Assembly (NCBI GenBank): GCA_964036315.1
Contig: OZ038479.1
Span: forward strand, 57,452,246-57,516,245
DNA from: Acanthosepion esculentum
Lineage: Eukaryota; Mollusca; Cephalopoda; Sepiida; Sepiidae
Reading direction: 5' to 3'
Length of the DNA: 64,000 nucleotides
Below, piece after piece: positions 13,300 to 24,244 of this stretch; the first letter of the stretch is position 1, and every line of letters begins with the position of its first letter. A program made the translations under genes and the position numbers. The notes under the pieces are model-generated. The model saw only the letters and a list, made by a program, of their open reading frames with translations. It was not told where the DNA came from and ran no database searches.

Positions 13300-15239
13300 G
13301 TTTTTTAATACATCTTATTAATAGACCCAGAAAAGGAATATTCCTCAAAAAATATTTTGTTTATAAGAAAGAAATCAAAATTTAAATACAGGTGATTGTT
13401 GAAAATACAGATGATTTCATTTTATTCATGTATAAAAAATATATCTCAAAATTTTCATACATTGACTTGTCAGGTTTGCATTTGTACACATAACTTTTTG
13501 ACTGGTGTACATCAAATTAATATCCAGGTGTGAATCCATCTTTTCTACCACCAGCTATGGGTAAAAAAAATAAACTGGGATCTTGTTTTGGTTGGCCAAC
13601 AACATCGAAGGAAAATCTGAATTCAAAGATGGAGTGGAGACACTTGTGGAAAGGTGGATGCTGTGCCAATAAATATCTGTTTTTGAAATATATGGCTAAC
13701 AGGGCTTCAGGGAAACTTTCAATGGAAGTCAATTAAATAGGTTGTTTTAGTAAATAAATAAAAAGAGATTCTGCCCAAAATATTTTAGATTTTTAAAAAA
13801 ATTGTCATAGTTCTCCATTGATTCCTATTTCTTTATTATGTGTGAACTACCATGCATTCTTGGGGAAAAATAATGGACTACTTTTCTTCTCTTAGACAGA
13901 TTGCCAATATAGGTGATACAGCCCCATATACCCAGCAATTTAACCCACAGCTGTGAGGAGAAGAGATCAATTCATGCCTTTTCTTAGAGCATTTGTGTAA
14001 AATTGAACAGAAGAGGCTATGCTGAAATTTAAACTTAGCTCGTCAATCGCACATTTTGCACCAGTATCCATTACACTGCCTGCATCTCCTTTTCACTTAG
14101 AATACAAGTGGCTATGTGAATACACTGCAATTATCAACAAAAGCATTTCCTTTAAATTTTGACAATAATGGAATCTTTCCATAATAATCAAACGTGTCTT
14201 ATAGATGGGAACTAAATATTTACAGAAATTAATCCATGAATCATACATGCAAAAAAGAAAATCTGATTAAATTGTTCATAGCTGAATAATTACAGCAGTC
14301 ATCAAATTCTGAGAATTTCAATTTGAAAGATAAAAAATAGTGGACGGTCAAGTTCGGTCCTTTTGATATTTAGTCTTCAATTTTCCAAAGAGAGTAAGAA
14401 TTTTTCAAAAATATTAAATTTTTTATTAAGACCATGAAAAGGCATTTGCCTAATATTTCATTTATATATGAAAAAAAAATCAAAATTCCTATTCACCAGA
14501 TTCTTATATAGATTCCTTTTTTTAATTCATGTATAAAAAGATACAGGAAAATATTTTCATACACTGTCTTCTCTTCTATGCATTTTAATGCATAAATTTT
14601 GGATCGACTTGCATGAAACATACATTCCATTTTCTCTTGTGTTCAAATTTTGCCATTATCTTAAAATAAGTGTTACATTTCAGCTGTCATTTCATGTTTT
14701 CCCGACTTAGATAATATTAAAATGTAAATCATGAAAAATGACATTTATATGATTATAAATTACTAGGTTTCCATTTAAATGATTAATTTTGAAAAAAAAA
14801 ATTCATCCTAATGACTGACTAATGATTATATCTCTGGTGTGTTCCAGTGTGCTTTTTGAAGTACAATTTTTTTGAAAATTCACATCTATATATTTCACAA
14901 ATATATGGTCTATCTTCAGTATCTATTTGTATTGCAGCATACCTACAGATAATAACATAAATGCAGTAGTAAATACTGTATGTTGGTGTGCAGTTGTAGA
15001 ATTCACTTGACTCACTTATAGCAGTTGACTAGTTCTTCTATGTGCTGCTGGTGAATCTTATATGTGTTGTTCCTGTCCTAAGTATGATGGTTCATTACCG
15101 ACCTTTGTTTGATTTTTCAGTAACATTCCTTAGGTTACAACAATTTGCAATGGCATACAAACATTGACATGTCAGAAAATGCTGACCAAAACCTTCACAA
15201 GATTAGGTTTCTCCCTATTGTTTACATGAGACTAAATTT
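13300..15239 (-). repeat. Zinc-finger locus A 3' flank, with an internal duplication
   Basis: Two related segments, about 13310-13510 and 14400-14620, share AT-rich blocks: TTATTAAGACC-like, a poly-A/ATCAAAATT stretch, TTCATGTATAAAAA, ATTTTCATACA and a GCATTT...CATAA motif. The same blocks flank zinc-finger locus B (31030-31220) and C (57180-57480), so this is the 3' flank of the shared ancestral block. No coding sequence is supported. Confidence 0.6.
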
Positions 15240-15370
15240 GAATCCTTGAAAGCAAAGATACACAAATTGCACAAAGATATGGTTTCTCTAGAGTGTGTAT
15301 ATTTCCATGTGCTCATCAAAGATGATTTCTGCAAAATTTCAGATCCACAAACATCGCAAGAATACTGTTT
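15240..15370 (-). pseudogene. Two decayed C2H2 fingers past the stop of locus A
   Basis: Directly after the TAG that ends locus A the same minus-strand frame continues as a worn finger ([19 protein letters not shown], then a disturbed His region) and a second one beginning LCNLCIFAFKDSN that lacks its histidines. The stop therefore falls in a linker of a once longer array, and the fingers behind it have drifted without constraint. Confidence 0.75.
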
Positions 15371-16147
15371 CTATGCATTGTGTGTTTTCAAATGTCTCAC
15401 CACATGTGATTTCCGTGAAAATGCATATCCACAAACTTCACATGAATATGGTCTCTCCCCTGTGTGTGTATGCATATGTCTTAACAAATCGGACTTAATT
15501 GAAAAAGCAGATCCACAAACTTCACAAGAATATGGTTTTTCTCCTGTGTGTGTTCGCATGTGTGGCACCAAAGCTGACTTCTGTACAAATCTAAATCCAC
15601 AAAATTCACAAGAGTATGGTTTTTCTCCCGTATGTGTTCTCATATGTCTCACTAAAGATGGTTTAAATGAAAATGTAGAACCACAAACTTCACAAGAATA
15701 TGGTTTTTCTCCTGTATGTGTTCGCATATGATTGACTAAAGATGGTTTGAATGAAAATGTAGAACCACAAACTTCACATGAATATGGTTTTTCTCCTGTG
15801 TGTGTTCGCATATGTGTTGCTAAATGTGATTTAACTGAAACTGCAAAGCCACAAACCTCACAAGAATATGGTTTCTCTCCTGTGTGTGTTCGCATGTGTA
15901 ATGCCAAATGTGTCTTCTGTGAAAATGTAGAACCACAAACTTCACAAGAATATGGTTTCTCTCCCGTGTGTGTCTGCATATGGACTACCAAATTTGATTT
16001 ATGTGAAAATGCAAATCCACAAACTTCACAAGAGTATGGTTTTTCTCTCTTGTGTATATACATGTGTTTCCTCAAAAGTGATGTCTGTACAAAGGAATCC
16101 CCACAAATTCCACAAGAATGTGGTACATCTCCTGTGTGTGTTTCCAT
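15371..16147 (-). CDS. C2H2 zinc-finger protein, locus A (9 fingers)
   Basis: A predicted nuclear DNA-binding protein of 258 residues made almost only of nine C2H2 fingers (C-x2-C-x12-H-x3-H) joined by TGEKPYSC linkers. The first finger has a different linker (KREKPYSC). Helix positions -1, 2, 3, 6 differ among fingers (for example Q-S-L-K, H-S-N-V, Q-T-H-L, F-P-S-R, I-S-D-R, R-S-H-R), as expected of a sequence-reading array. No KRAB, SCAN or BTB domain is visible. The ATG is the methionine aligned with the HMVTHTGD region of locus B. Three codons upstream is an in-frame TAG, so the protein either starts here or gains an upstream exon by splicing. It ends in a linker (THNA-stop), with decayed fingers beyond. 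It is the most intact of the three paralogues. Target and role are unknown. Confidence 0.85.
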   Translation of the reverse strand: METHTGDVPHSCGICGDSFVQTSLLRKHMYIHKREKPYSCEVCGFAFSHKSNLVVHMQTHTGEKPYSCEVCGSTFSQKTHLALHMRTHTGEKPYSCEVCGFAVSVKSHLATHMRTHTGEKPYSCEVCGSTFSFKPSLVNHMRTHTGEKPYSCEVCGSTFSFKPSLVRHMRTHTGEKPYSCEFCGFRFVQKSALVPHMRTHTGEKPYSCEVCGSAFSIKSDLLRHMHTHTGERPYSCEVCGYAFSRKSHVVRHLKTHNA

Positions 16148-17089
16148 ATGACACTATGAACCTCAATATGCTTCCTGGATTTTCAATGTGTTTTTTGTAG
16201 AAAAGACAAGCCATATATTTGAAAGTTCATAATTTCTTGCAAGTTGATATTCACTCTGATGACAAAACATCTGTAAATGAAAGGAAATAAAAGATATATA
16301 ATCTGAGACATTGAATAATAGATGAAATCCATTTATATTATAACAGATGCATGTTGCTATATTCTAATGCCAGTTTACTGAGGAACAGGAACAAAAGTAT
16401 GCAGCAGCCATTGAAGATTAAACTCATTGTAGTAGCTGACAGCATGTGAAAAAAGATGAACTATCAAACTTTCACCAGTGTATAAATTCTTTTATCAACT
16501 GAAAGATGTACAAAAAGAGTGCAATAATTTCCATATCTCTGAAACCTTTGTTCCTGTTTCTTCGGAAATCAATGCATTTGGGATGTGTTTCCATGTTCTA
16601 CAATAGTTAACTACACATAAAACCACTTCAGGTTGATGCAATTTTTTTTCAAAGATGCATAATTTTTTAGAATAAATGTACTAAATATTCTTTAGAACCA
16701 TGAAGTGAAATATTCTGCACATCTGAACCCAGAAATGCATACAAATCATGTCAGTAAACATAAAAAAACATTCTTCTAAATTTCTCCTTTCACAAGAAAC
16801 CTAATGTTTATTCATTTTTCATTAAATTTTCAGAATAAGTTATCTTTTTAATAATAGTATGTAGATATCCACAACTGACCAGTGTTACCCCATAAAGTGA
16901 CAAAAAAATCAATGTACTCTTTAACACGTAAAGAATTGTTGACATAACCAGTTACGCAGTTTTTTGTCATTTCAGCCAGATTATAAAAATGATTTTGTAT
17001 TAAAAAACTATAATATTAAAATTCAAATTATATGAGATTAAGAGATGAAATGAATCACTTAGAAACAGTAGCCATCCACATAAACAAAG
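16148..17089 (-). other. 5' flank of zinc-finger locus A
   Basis: The first ~180 bases (16150-16330) are shared with loci B (32530-32680) and C (59560-59705): AAAAGACAAGC, then TTTCTTGC(A/C)AGTTGATATTCA and AAACATCT, on the plus strand. As transcription is on the minus strand this is the upstream exon, intron or promoter part of the block. In locus A a reading frame over 16026-16214 preserves the start of this exon (MACLFYKKH) but in another frame from the fingers. The remainder is AT-rich with no recognised gene. Confidence 0.5.
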
Positions 17090-17360
17090 ATTTTATTTTT
17101 AAAAATGATTCATGATTTTATTTTTTTACCAAAATATATTACTTTTTCAATCAAGAACAATAATTCAACATTATTTTACCAAATAAATTATTGAAGTCCG
17201 GCAGTTTCTCCATTTTTGACATTTGATATGTTTTTTCATGGAGAAAAGGGAAACTGAAAACATGTCCGAAAAGAAAGACCGACTTGAAAAGAAAAATCAT
17301 TTTTCACCTTTAAAATCATTTCAGAAGAATTTTCCTATTACCATCGAAAGTTAAAAATAC
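17090..17360. repeat. Shared repeat X, copy 1, left part
   Basis: Matches 34560-34800 and 63290-63540 in order: AATAATTCAACATTATTTT, AAATTATT, CGGCAGTTTxTCCATTTTT, AGGGAAACTGAAAA, then AAATCATTTC-AGAATTTTCCTA. Its right part resumes near 21180, so the 3.8 kb between (gypsy, tandem repeat, MITE) arrived later. Confidence 0.75.
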
Positions 17361-17689
17361 TTTTATCCCCCAATATTTTATTCTAAATAATGTAACTTTT
17401 TGAAATAGTTGTTTTTTAGGAAAAAACAAAATTATAATATGAAGTTGGATATTTTTGCTTTTTGTTTCTGCAATGGAATCGGTTTAGCTAATAGGTAATT
17501 AAGTAATTAGCATAAAGTGAGTTATAACTGTAGCTGATGGGTAACTTTGAGTCAGTATACATAGAATATTGTACATCTACTTCATAACAATATGGCATTG
17601 CCTGATGGAGCTCCGTTGACCACAGAAGAACCAGAAAACAAAGATTTGCATAAAATGCTTTGAGACATGTGCCAGAAAACATAAGTTAC

Positions 17690-18330
17690 AAGATGACCAA
17701 ACACCTGAAGTACAGAAAGAAATCACAGATCTATTTTTGGCCACTGCAGGATGTGAAGCCATTAGGCAGATTTTGTTAATGACTTACCTAGCTGAAATTG
17801 CAAACTTGACATTTAAGGAAGTCAAAGAAATAATATAGAGAAATATTCAACCAAATAACAGATTGGGCATAGCCGAACGAAGCAAATTCTTAGCATTGAG
17901 ACAAGAATTTGGAGAGTCTTTGAGGAAATATCTAAGAGTGTTAAGAGTTACCAGCAGATGTGAATTTCATGAATTAGGACAACAAGGAATAATCACAGAG
18001 GAATAATCAATTCAACTCCAATTGGTAGAATAACTCTACATCACCTCCTAGAATAAAAATTCTAGAGTGGTTACAGACATACAAAATGACTTTAGAAGAT
18101 TGTAGTGACTTAATAAATTTAATACAAATGAAAACCAACCTGAGCTTATGGACGCATATGTGTGATGAAAAGAACAATGATAAAATTGCAACTATAAACA
18201 TGAATGAAAGAGAGAAAAATGTCCAGCATGGGGACAGGCATATGATAAGGGCAAAAAGAAAAATCACTTCCAAGTATGTAGATGATGAGATACCAATGTA
18301 AAAACTGCAGAAATAATACATGACAATGTA
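17690..18330 (+). pseudogene. gypsy gag-like remnant with worn zinc knuckle
   Basis: Frames across this stretch give gag-like text such as LALRQEFGESLRKYL followed by CEFHELGQQGI and LEWLQTYKMTLEDCSDL, in the style of Ty3/gypsy gag, but with in-frame stops (for example near 17838 and 18003). A short QCKNCRNN stretch near 18300 is a decayed CCHC knuckle. No full-length protein can be made. Confidence 0.6.
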
Positions 18331-18384
18331 AAAAATTAGACAATTGCTTTTTCAATAGAAAGGAGAAATCAAGAGAACACCTTC

Positions 18385-18573
18385 ATGAATATTAAATTAA
18401 ACGGAGTAGACCTAAAAATCCAAGTTGACACTGGAAGTGAAGTGACCCATATTCCGAAGAATTTTAGGGAACAATTATCAAAACCAAAATTAAGGAAAAG
18501 CAAGCTTAGTAAGATTAAGATAGTTTGGTGGAATGTGTATAAAAATATTAGGCTCCTTTCAAGGCACTTTTGA
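18385..18573 (+). pseudogene. gypsy retropepsin remnant
   Basis: An open stretch of 62 codons contains IQVDTGSEVTHIP, with the D-T-G catalytic triplet of retroviral-type aspartic proteases, after IKLNGVDLK. In autonomous elements this protease cuts the Gag-Pol polyprotein as a dimer. The frame ends before the flap and C-terminal part, so it is a fragment. Confidence 0.8.
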
Positions 18574-18648
18574 AACAAAAAATAGATTTGATACCGTCAC
18601 TATTATGGCTGTAGACTGTATAAAAAGTCATGCTTAGTAGAAACTGAT

Positions 18649-19165
18649 TTGATAAATATTAATAGCACATGTTTACTTAATGCTATGAATATGGGAGGTC
18701 CCGTAACTGGGACATTAAAAAACTATAAAGTGATCCTTAAGTTAAAAAGAAATATCAATCCATCATATTTTGAAAGCCGTAGCCTTCCCATTCATATAAA
18801 GTCAATGGTAGTTGATAAACTGCAAGAAATGGTGGAAGAAGGCATTCTTCAATATGTAGAACCTGGAGGCAGCAAATGGGCATCACCTATTGACTTGTTT
18901 TAAGAAAACCTGATGGTGATTTTAGAATTTGCAGAGATTAAAATATAGTCGTTAATCATAAGATTTGTTCGGATTCCTTCCCTATTCCAAACATAAAAAT
19001 ATACTACATTCTCTGGCAGTTAATTTAAAAAATGTGTACCATCAAATTCAAACAGATGATGAATTTAAGGAAACCACAACTCCCCTACAGGCTTACTTAG
19101 ATGGTCCCACTTATCATTAAAATTAAGACAAACAGCTCGATTTTTCAAAAAAAGCTATGGAAAAT
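18649..19165 (+). pseudogene. gypsy reverse transcriptase remnant
   Basis: Opens with the RT N-terminal block: YFESRSLPIHIKSMVVDKL, then MVEEGILQYVEPGGSKWASPI. After a stop near 18902 the text continues as RKPDGDFRIC. Further on comes a worn IQTDDEFKETTT and then KAMENLLAG, the usual order of Ty3/gypsy RT. Several stops and shifts lie between. The YxDD region is missing. Confidence 0.8.
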
Positions 19166-20130
19166 TTGTTAGCTGGGAGAGTAGAAATATGATAATTTAT
19201 GAGTACAAAACACGGGACAGTGAGAATAAAAGAACTAGATCAAGGTCTCCCATAATGAGAAATACTCATGAAACCAGTGAGATGGGGAGGGTATGTAGGA
19301 GAAGCCGTAGATCTATGCAGGGCGTTAAACCTGTAGTGGAAAGTTCGGTGATTACCATTTCTTCAATGGTGTTGATGGCCCAAATCAATCCGTACAAGGT
19401 TTTTCTCTATGAATATGTTAAGCAAAATGCGAAAACAGGAAACATTTGTGATAAAAGACAAAAGGGAAATATTTGAATAACAAGTAATTTTCAATATATT
19501 TTTGTAATGAAAATATTTTACAAAAATTTAGTGGAATTTTTTAGGTGAAATCTTGTTAGTTTAATTTATGTTGAACTCAAGTTTGGTGAAAGATTAAATT
19601 TTGTTCATGAGTTCTGATTTGAAAGGTTGTTTGTTAGAATCTGTTATTGAAGATTCTGTAAATTGCAAGAGAAAAAATTTACATTTAAGAATTTACTGTT
19701 CATGTAAGTAGTAAATGCTTGTAAAGTTGAATGCAATTTTGTGATCAACAAATTTATCTCCTTTGATTGTTTTGTGTAATACAATGTTCTTGAATGTTGA
19801 GAAATAAAGTTGATTTTTTAGCAGGAATTTATTTAACTTCTGCGTAAGGAGTGAACTGGAATAAAGTTCACTGGTGAGTGAATATCGTTGATCTTCTATA
19901 ATGTTCGTACGAACAAAAAACTTAAGATTGTGTGACATGAAGTTTAGTTGCAATTCGTTTGATGTCACAATGCTCACTAGCGAGTGTGAATACAGAGACT
20001 TGGCGTAAGTGCATGAAGTTGAAAGTGTTCTGTGATCCACTTTTTGCACAGATTTGACCAAAGGTATTGGAATAATGTAGAATCTGGGTTCTAAAAAAAC
20101 AAAAGATTCGGGGAGAATGGGATTGGCTTA

Positions 20131-20480
20131 GCTAATAGGTGGTTGGTTGTTTGGTTGTTTGGTTTAACGGCATTCCAACCTTAGTGGTCATTTTATGCCG
20201 GAAATGATTTTGAGTAACTTTCATCTGGTTTTCAAAAATGTATTGCTGGAAACATTTGGTTTTGAAAAAAGTATTGCTGGAAACATTTGGTTTTCAAAAA
20301 TGCATCGCTGGAAACATTTGGTTTTCGAAAATGTATTGTTCGAAAATATATAGCTGGTAATACTATTTTTCCAAAAACGTATAGCCGACAACCTTATTTT
20401 TTTTTCAAAAACAGCCTTTTTGTTGGACATAGTTTATCGCCGTATCCAGTATGCATATGCAGTTTACCGTCATACCCATG
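20131..20480. repeat. Short tandem repeat patch (GGTTTTC-AAAAATG units)
   Basis: Four to five diverged copies of a ~33-36 bp unit lie at 20225-20360: (T/C)TGGTTTTCAAAAATG, then TATTGCTGGAAACATT. They grade into TATAGCTGGTAATACTATT forms up to about 20410. Before it lie GGTTGTTT repeats (20142-20163). Related motifs (GTATAGCTGGTAATACTGTA) recur at 52670-52700. Confidence 0.7.
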
Positions 20481-20723
20481 GACGGAGCTAACAGGTAATT
20501 AACATGAAGAGAGTTATAGTTGTAGAGCAACTTTGAGTCAGTATACGTAGAATATTTATGGCTACTCAGTCTGATCATCATAACAGTTTCTTTCCAGGTT
20601 CAATATTATTGTTGTATTGTTGAAAAAAAAAAATTCAAATCAAAAAATATTAAGAACTTTCTTTTGAAATTTTGAATGAATATTTTTCAACAAAACACAA
20701 GATTTTTGGCTAAGACTTTACTA

Positions 20724-21151
20724 TTACAGACCCCTTTAATACGCATGCGCAAATGAAATAACTTAAATTGATTAAGAAGAGTGAACATTTTTTTCCAACA
20801 TTTGAGAGAGGAAAAATTATTAATCTCAGATTCTGACTGTGTGAATCTTTTGGGTCCGATGAAATTGATTAAAAAAAATAGTTGTTCGAGCGGATATATT
20901 TGAAAATGTTGATGAACATAGGCTATTTGGAGTAATCGAACACTTGCAGACAATCGAAAATAGTTGGCTACATTTTTTAAAAAGCTCCTATGTGAAACAG
21001 GTTCATATAGAAAACCCCATCAATGAGAGTACAAATGTGAATACATATTTAGAAAAAAATTAAAAGACCTTTCTGAAAAAATAGTTGAAACAATAATAAA
21101 TAGAATGTATCACGTTTTTTTTCTGCACATGCGTATTAGAGGGGTACGTAA
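20724..21151. mobile_element. MITE-like element with ~27-bp inverted ends
   Basis: Left end TTACAGACCCCTTTAATACG then CATGCGC at 20724-20750; the right end, reverse complemented from 21151, reads TTACGTACCCCTCTAATACG then CATGTGC. About four mismatches. The 428-bp interior is AT-rich with no supported protein, typical of a non-autonomous DNA transposon. Superfamily and target-site duplication were not determined. Confidence 0.65.
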
Positions 21152-21179
21152 CTGATTTTCGTCTGATTCAAAAAGCGAA

Positions 21180-21870
21180 CTTCTCTAATTTAATTAATTT
21201 CCATTTAAGTACAGTTTATAAAAATATTATTATTCGAAAATATCTGACATGATGAAATAAATTATTGAAATGAAATCTCACTTCAATTTATTTTCCCTTT
21301 TTTATAATGTTCAGTTAGCAACACAAAAATAAAATATAAAATTAAAATAATGGCAAGACAAGTCGGAAAATAACTATTTTTTTTATCCGATTTTTTTCCA
21401 CTTACACACAGACCACAGCAGACAAAACAGGTTGATTTTTTTCTGTTCCAATGATTTTATTGAGATTCTTCACTATCAACGTAATATTTGAATTGTTCCT
21501 TCATCTAGGTCATAGAATAATGTCGAGTTTGAAACGAATGACTCAAAAAGGAATAGTTAATAAATGGAAAGACACAATATAAATGTGAACTTAGTTTCGA
21601 GTTTTGAGAAATATATTTTGTTTGATAAAGTTAAAAAGCATAAGACTAAATTTTAAAGAAATTAGACGGTGTTAGACAAGATTGGGTTCCTTGTGTTTAA
21701 GATCCTTATATTTCTTGGCATTTACGAAGAAAAGTTTTTCAAAGAAGTATATGCTTTAGGTCTCTTTTTACGGCCACTGAGATTTTTCTCTTCTAGGATT
21801 TTGTCATGTAGCCATCGCATAAATAACGCAATCTTGTCAAATTCGCGCTATGTGCTTTAAGGCTTTGTCT
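21180..21870. repeat. Shared repeat X, copy 1, right part
   Basis: Follows 34800-35400 and 63540-64000 in order: AAAATATCTGACATGA, GAAATCxCAC, AGACAAGTCGG(A/T)AAATAAC, CAGAATAATGTCGAG, GAAACGA, and for locus B also GTGTTAGACAAGATT then GGCCACTGAGATTTT. No coding sequence supported. Confidence 0.75.
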
Positions 21871-21914
21871 CTTCATGAAGTCATCTTGGCTTACTTTTTG
21901 TTGCTTTATGTAAT

Positions 21915-21990
21915 GGATTCGACTGGAATTCGAACTCGGCTCTCCGATTCCTCAATCCGCGCCGTTATCCATTAATCCACCGTGCCTCCT
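21915..21990 (-). repeat. tRNA-like SINE head
   Basis: On the minus strand this reads as a tRNA-like head: GGCACGGTGGATTAATGGAT with an A-box-like part (21969-21979) and GAGTTCGAATTCC as B box (21925-21937), then AGTCGAATCCATTACAT as in the copy at 25185. The rest of the SINE is absent. The anticodon arm is too worn to name the tRNA. Confidence 0.7.
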
Positions 21991-22740
21991 ATGGTCCTTA
22001 ACCTTATAATACTGCTATTAGACACCAAAATTTTGTGATGAAGGTCTATGTAATTGGTTGAGACTAATTGGCTGCTTGTTTAATAACCCTTCTTTTACTT
22101 TTAAAAATTTCTTTAAATCTGATTGGTTATTAAATGCACAGTAAGCTTCTAGAAACTTCCATTGCAAATCAGTTGATTTTTGTGCAAAAGTAGGCTCAAC
22201 CTACTTGAAAAACTCTTTCTCTATTTTACCCCTCAAGTTGAATGTCTCGTGTAATTCTATTGGTTAAAAAAATAGAAAGATACAATCTTGCCCACGCATT
22301 TCTTGGAATTAATGGCTGCGTCTGCAGAGTTTCCAGTGAGCCAGTTTATTAATTAAAAAAGCTACAAATACGAACAGCAATCAAGTTTCTACGCACAGAG
22401 ATATACAGACTCAGAGAGACGCCGAGTGAGAACATAATATTATGCTGATCAGAGACTGTTTTTAGGAACAAACTTCTATGAAAGATTTGGAAAAATATTC
22501 TACATCGCAATTCACCAACGTTTTCAACACCTCATTGTGACAAAACTTTTCCCACTAAGAATATCTTTCTCAGAAAAGTTTTGTCTAATTTAATCTTAAC
22601 TTTTCTAGTTAAAGGTAGACAACTTTCACTTACTTTCTGCATTTAACATTCCAAACTAGAACCTTTTCTCCTAAATATACATTTGTAGAATCGTCCGTAT
22701 TTTTCCACTCAACCCGTTTAAAGGCGGAATTTTCCATAAG
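21991..22740. other. Unassigned interval
   Basis: No recognised coding or repeat family. It contains ATTGGT motifs near 22259 and leads into the promoter-like patch. Confidence 0.4.
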
Positions 22741-23040
22741 AGCTAGTTTCGACCAATCAACACCACACATTGCGAAACTCGGCTTATTATTGGTCGAGAC
22801 GCCCCAGGATAAATTTCGGCGGGAATGCGCTGGGAGCCGATCTAATCTTCGCAGAGTAAATAAAAGGACGAATCTTAGTCCGATTCACTAGTCAGCAATT
22901 CACTCTCAGAGAGATTTCTACAGAGATCCACGCGTGTCTACACCTTGACTTAAAGGACTTTTCGCGCGTCATCACCTGACTCAACCTTCAACCTCTTTCT
23001 CTCTCTCTCTCTCTGAAATCTTAGTACGTTTCTAAAAAAG
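22741..23040 (+). promoter_or_regulatory. Promoter-like patch with two CCAAT boxes and a TATA-like box
   Basis: Richer in G+C and CpG than its surroundings. A forward CCAAT at 22753-22757, an inverted one (ATTGG) at 22789-22793, a TATA-like AAATAAAAG at 22858-22866 and an initiator-like GTCAGCA at 22891, about 30 bases downstream, form a conventional RNA polymerase II core layout. A (CT)n run follows near 23002-23021. It could be an LTR promoter or a host promoter; no downstream reading frame was identified to decide. Confidence 0.45.
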
Positions 23041-24244
23041 TGTTATTCTACACTACCAAACAGAAATTATTACTAAAGCAAATATATATAAAAAAATACG
23101 GTCCAAGGTGAATAACTCTGCCAAAACAAAAACATACAAAATTCAGCAAAAAAATCTCGCAACTACAATACTTTAAAATTTATCTCTCGATAAATTTTCC
23201 TCAAATTTTTATGTGAACACTTTTCCTAAACAAAGGAACATTCATGAACTTTGAGTTCATAAAATACTTCATTCAACTTTTGTTCAACAATTCAGTTATT
23301 TCAACTGAAACACAACTTTTTCCAAAAATTGTATTGTAATTTATTTGTACATAAATATTCAATGTTTGTTTCTAATTGAATTCACGACTACCTTGTTTCT
23401 TCGTTCAATATTGCCTTTGAGAATTTTTCCTTTTGTATGTCTACGCTAAATTGTTGTGATTAATATGAAGAACATGCTTTTCACGTTTATTACCACAAAC
23501 CTAAAAATCCTTCTGATTACACACTAATTCATAGCAATCCCAACACTCTGATCAATCTTACGCACACATCATAACAAAACAAAATTGTAAAATTCTGTAT
23601 ATAAAAAACGTATTTGTTGTTTCGAACCTATCCTTTTTGTCGTAATTACATTTCGTTACTATTTGATCTTTTTTATGAAGTTCATGTTTATGGATGCTGC
23701 ATTTTTCATTTGCAGTGAAACATTAAAATATTCACGCAACCTTCTCAGATCCACTACACTTTCTTTATCACCCACAATCTAATAAAAGAGAATGTTTTGA
23801 GCCCAAAATGTGGCATCATGATGTCAGAATTGTCATTACCATGGACAGAACACGAGACAAACTGTGGAAACTATTTCACTTATTCATTATGTACTTATTT
23901 AAATGTTCTCATTCCATATTTCACAGATATTGTTAGAAATAAAAGCAGATGTTTACAAAGTTATTTCTTCATGATATGGTAAATATAAGTATTGCGTTGT
24001 AATTCACTTTTTATAAACTTGTAAATATAACTTTATTTTTGTAAATAATGTAATAAATAGTGTATAACATCTTTGTTATTTGTTGAAAGTTGAACTCAGC
24101 TTGTCAATTGCATGTTTTGCTCCAATATCCATTTAAACTGCCTGCATCTCCCCTCACCTCATAAATACGCAACAATTATCAAGGCAGTTACTTTAAAATT
24201 TTGACAGTACCTGAAATCTTTCCATAATAACGAAATCATAACTC
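23041..24244. other. AT-rich interval, nothing recognised
   Basis: No domain-bearing reading frame on either strand. A 61-codon frame at 23797-23982 has no recognisable motif and is not called. AATAAA-like signals lie near 24040-24060, which would fit the 3' part of a transcript starting at the promoter-like patch, but that is speculation. Confidence 0.4.

Larger units (their letters stand above)
17440..20130 (+). mobile_element. Decayed Ty3/gypsy-type LTR retrotransposon (plus strand)
   Basis: Gag-like, protease and RT remnants occur in the usual order but interrupted by stops and frameshifts. A motif GGCTTAGCTAATAGGT near 20127 recurs as GGTTTAGCTAATAGGT near 17480, suggesting LTR-related ends, and AATAAA signals lie near 19805 and 19860. 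A further copy of the leader (CAACTTTGAGTCAGTATAC) sits at about 20529. Exact LTR limits could not be fixed. The element interrupts shared repeat X. It is not expected to be active. Confidence 0.75.

Noticed and set aside
13517..13736. Overlapping open frames on both strands
   Set aside because: Low-complexity repeat-derived text with part of a SINE-like ACCACCAGCTATGGGTAAA; no domain, not conserved at loci B or C.
15246..16200. Long plus-strand open frames opposite locus A ([11 protein letters not shown] repeats)
   Set aside because: They are antisense shadows of the repeated zinc-finger linkers; periodic text mirrors the 84-base finger unit. Same for 31395-32375 and 58496-59614.
19693..20061. 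122-codon minus-strand frame
   Set aside because: Lies in the probable 3' end/LTR of the plus-strand gypsy element with AATAAA signals on the other strand; no recognisable domain.
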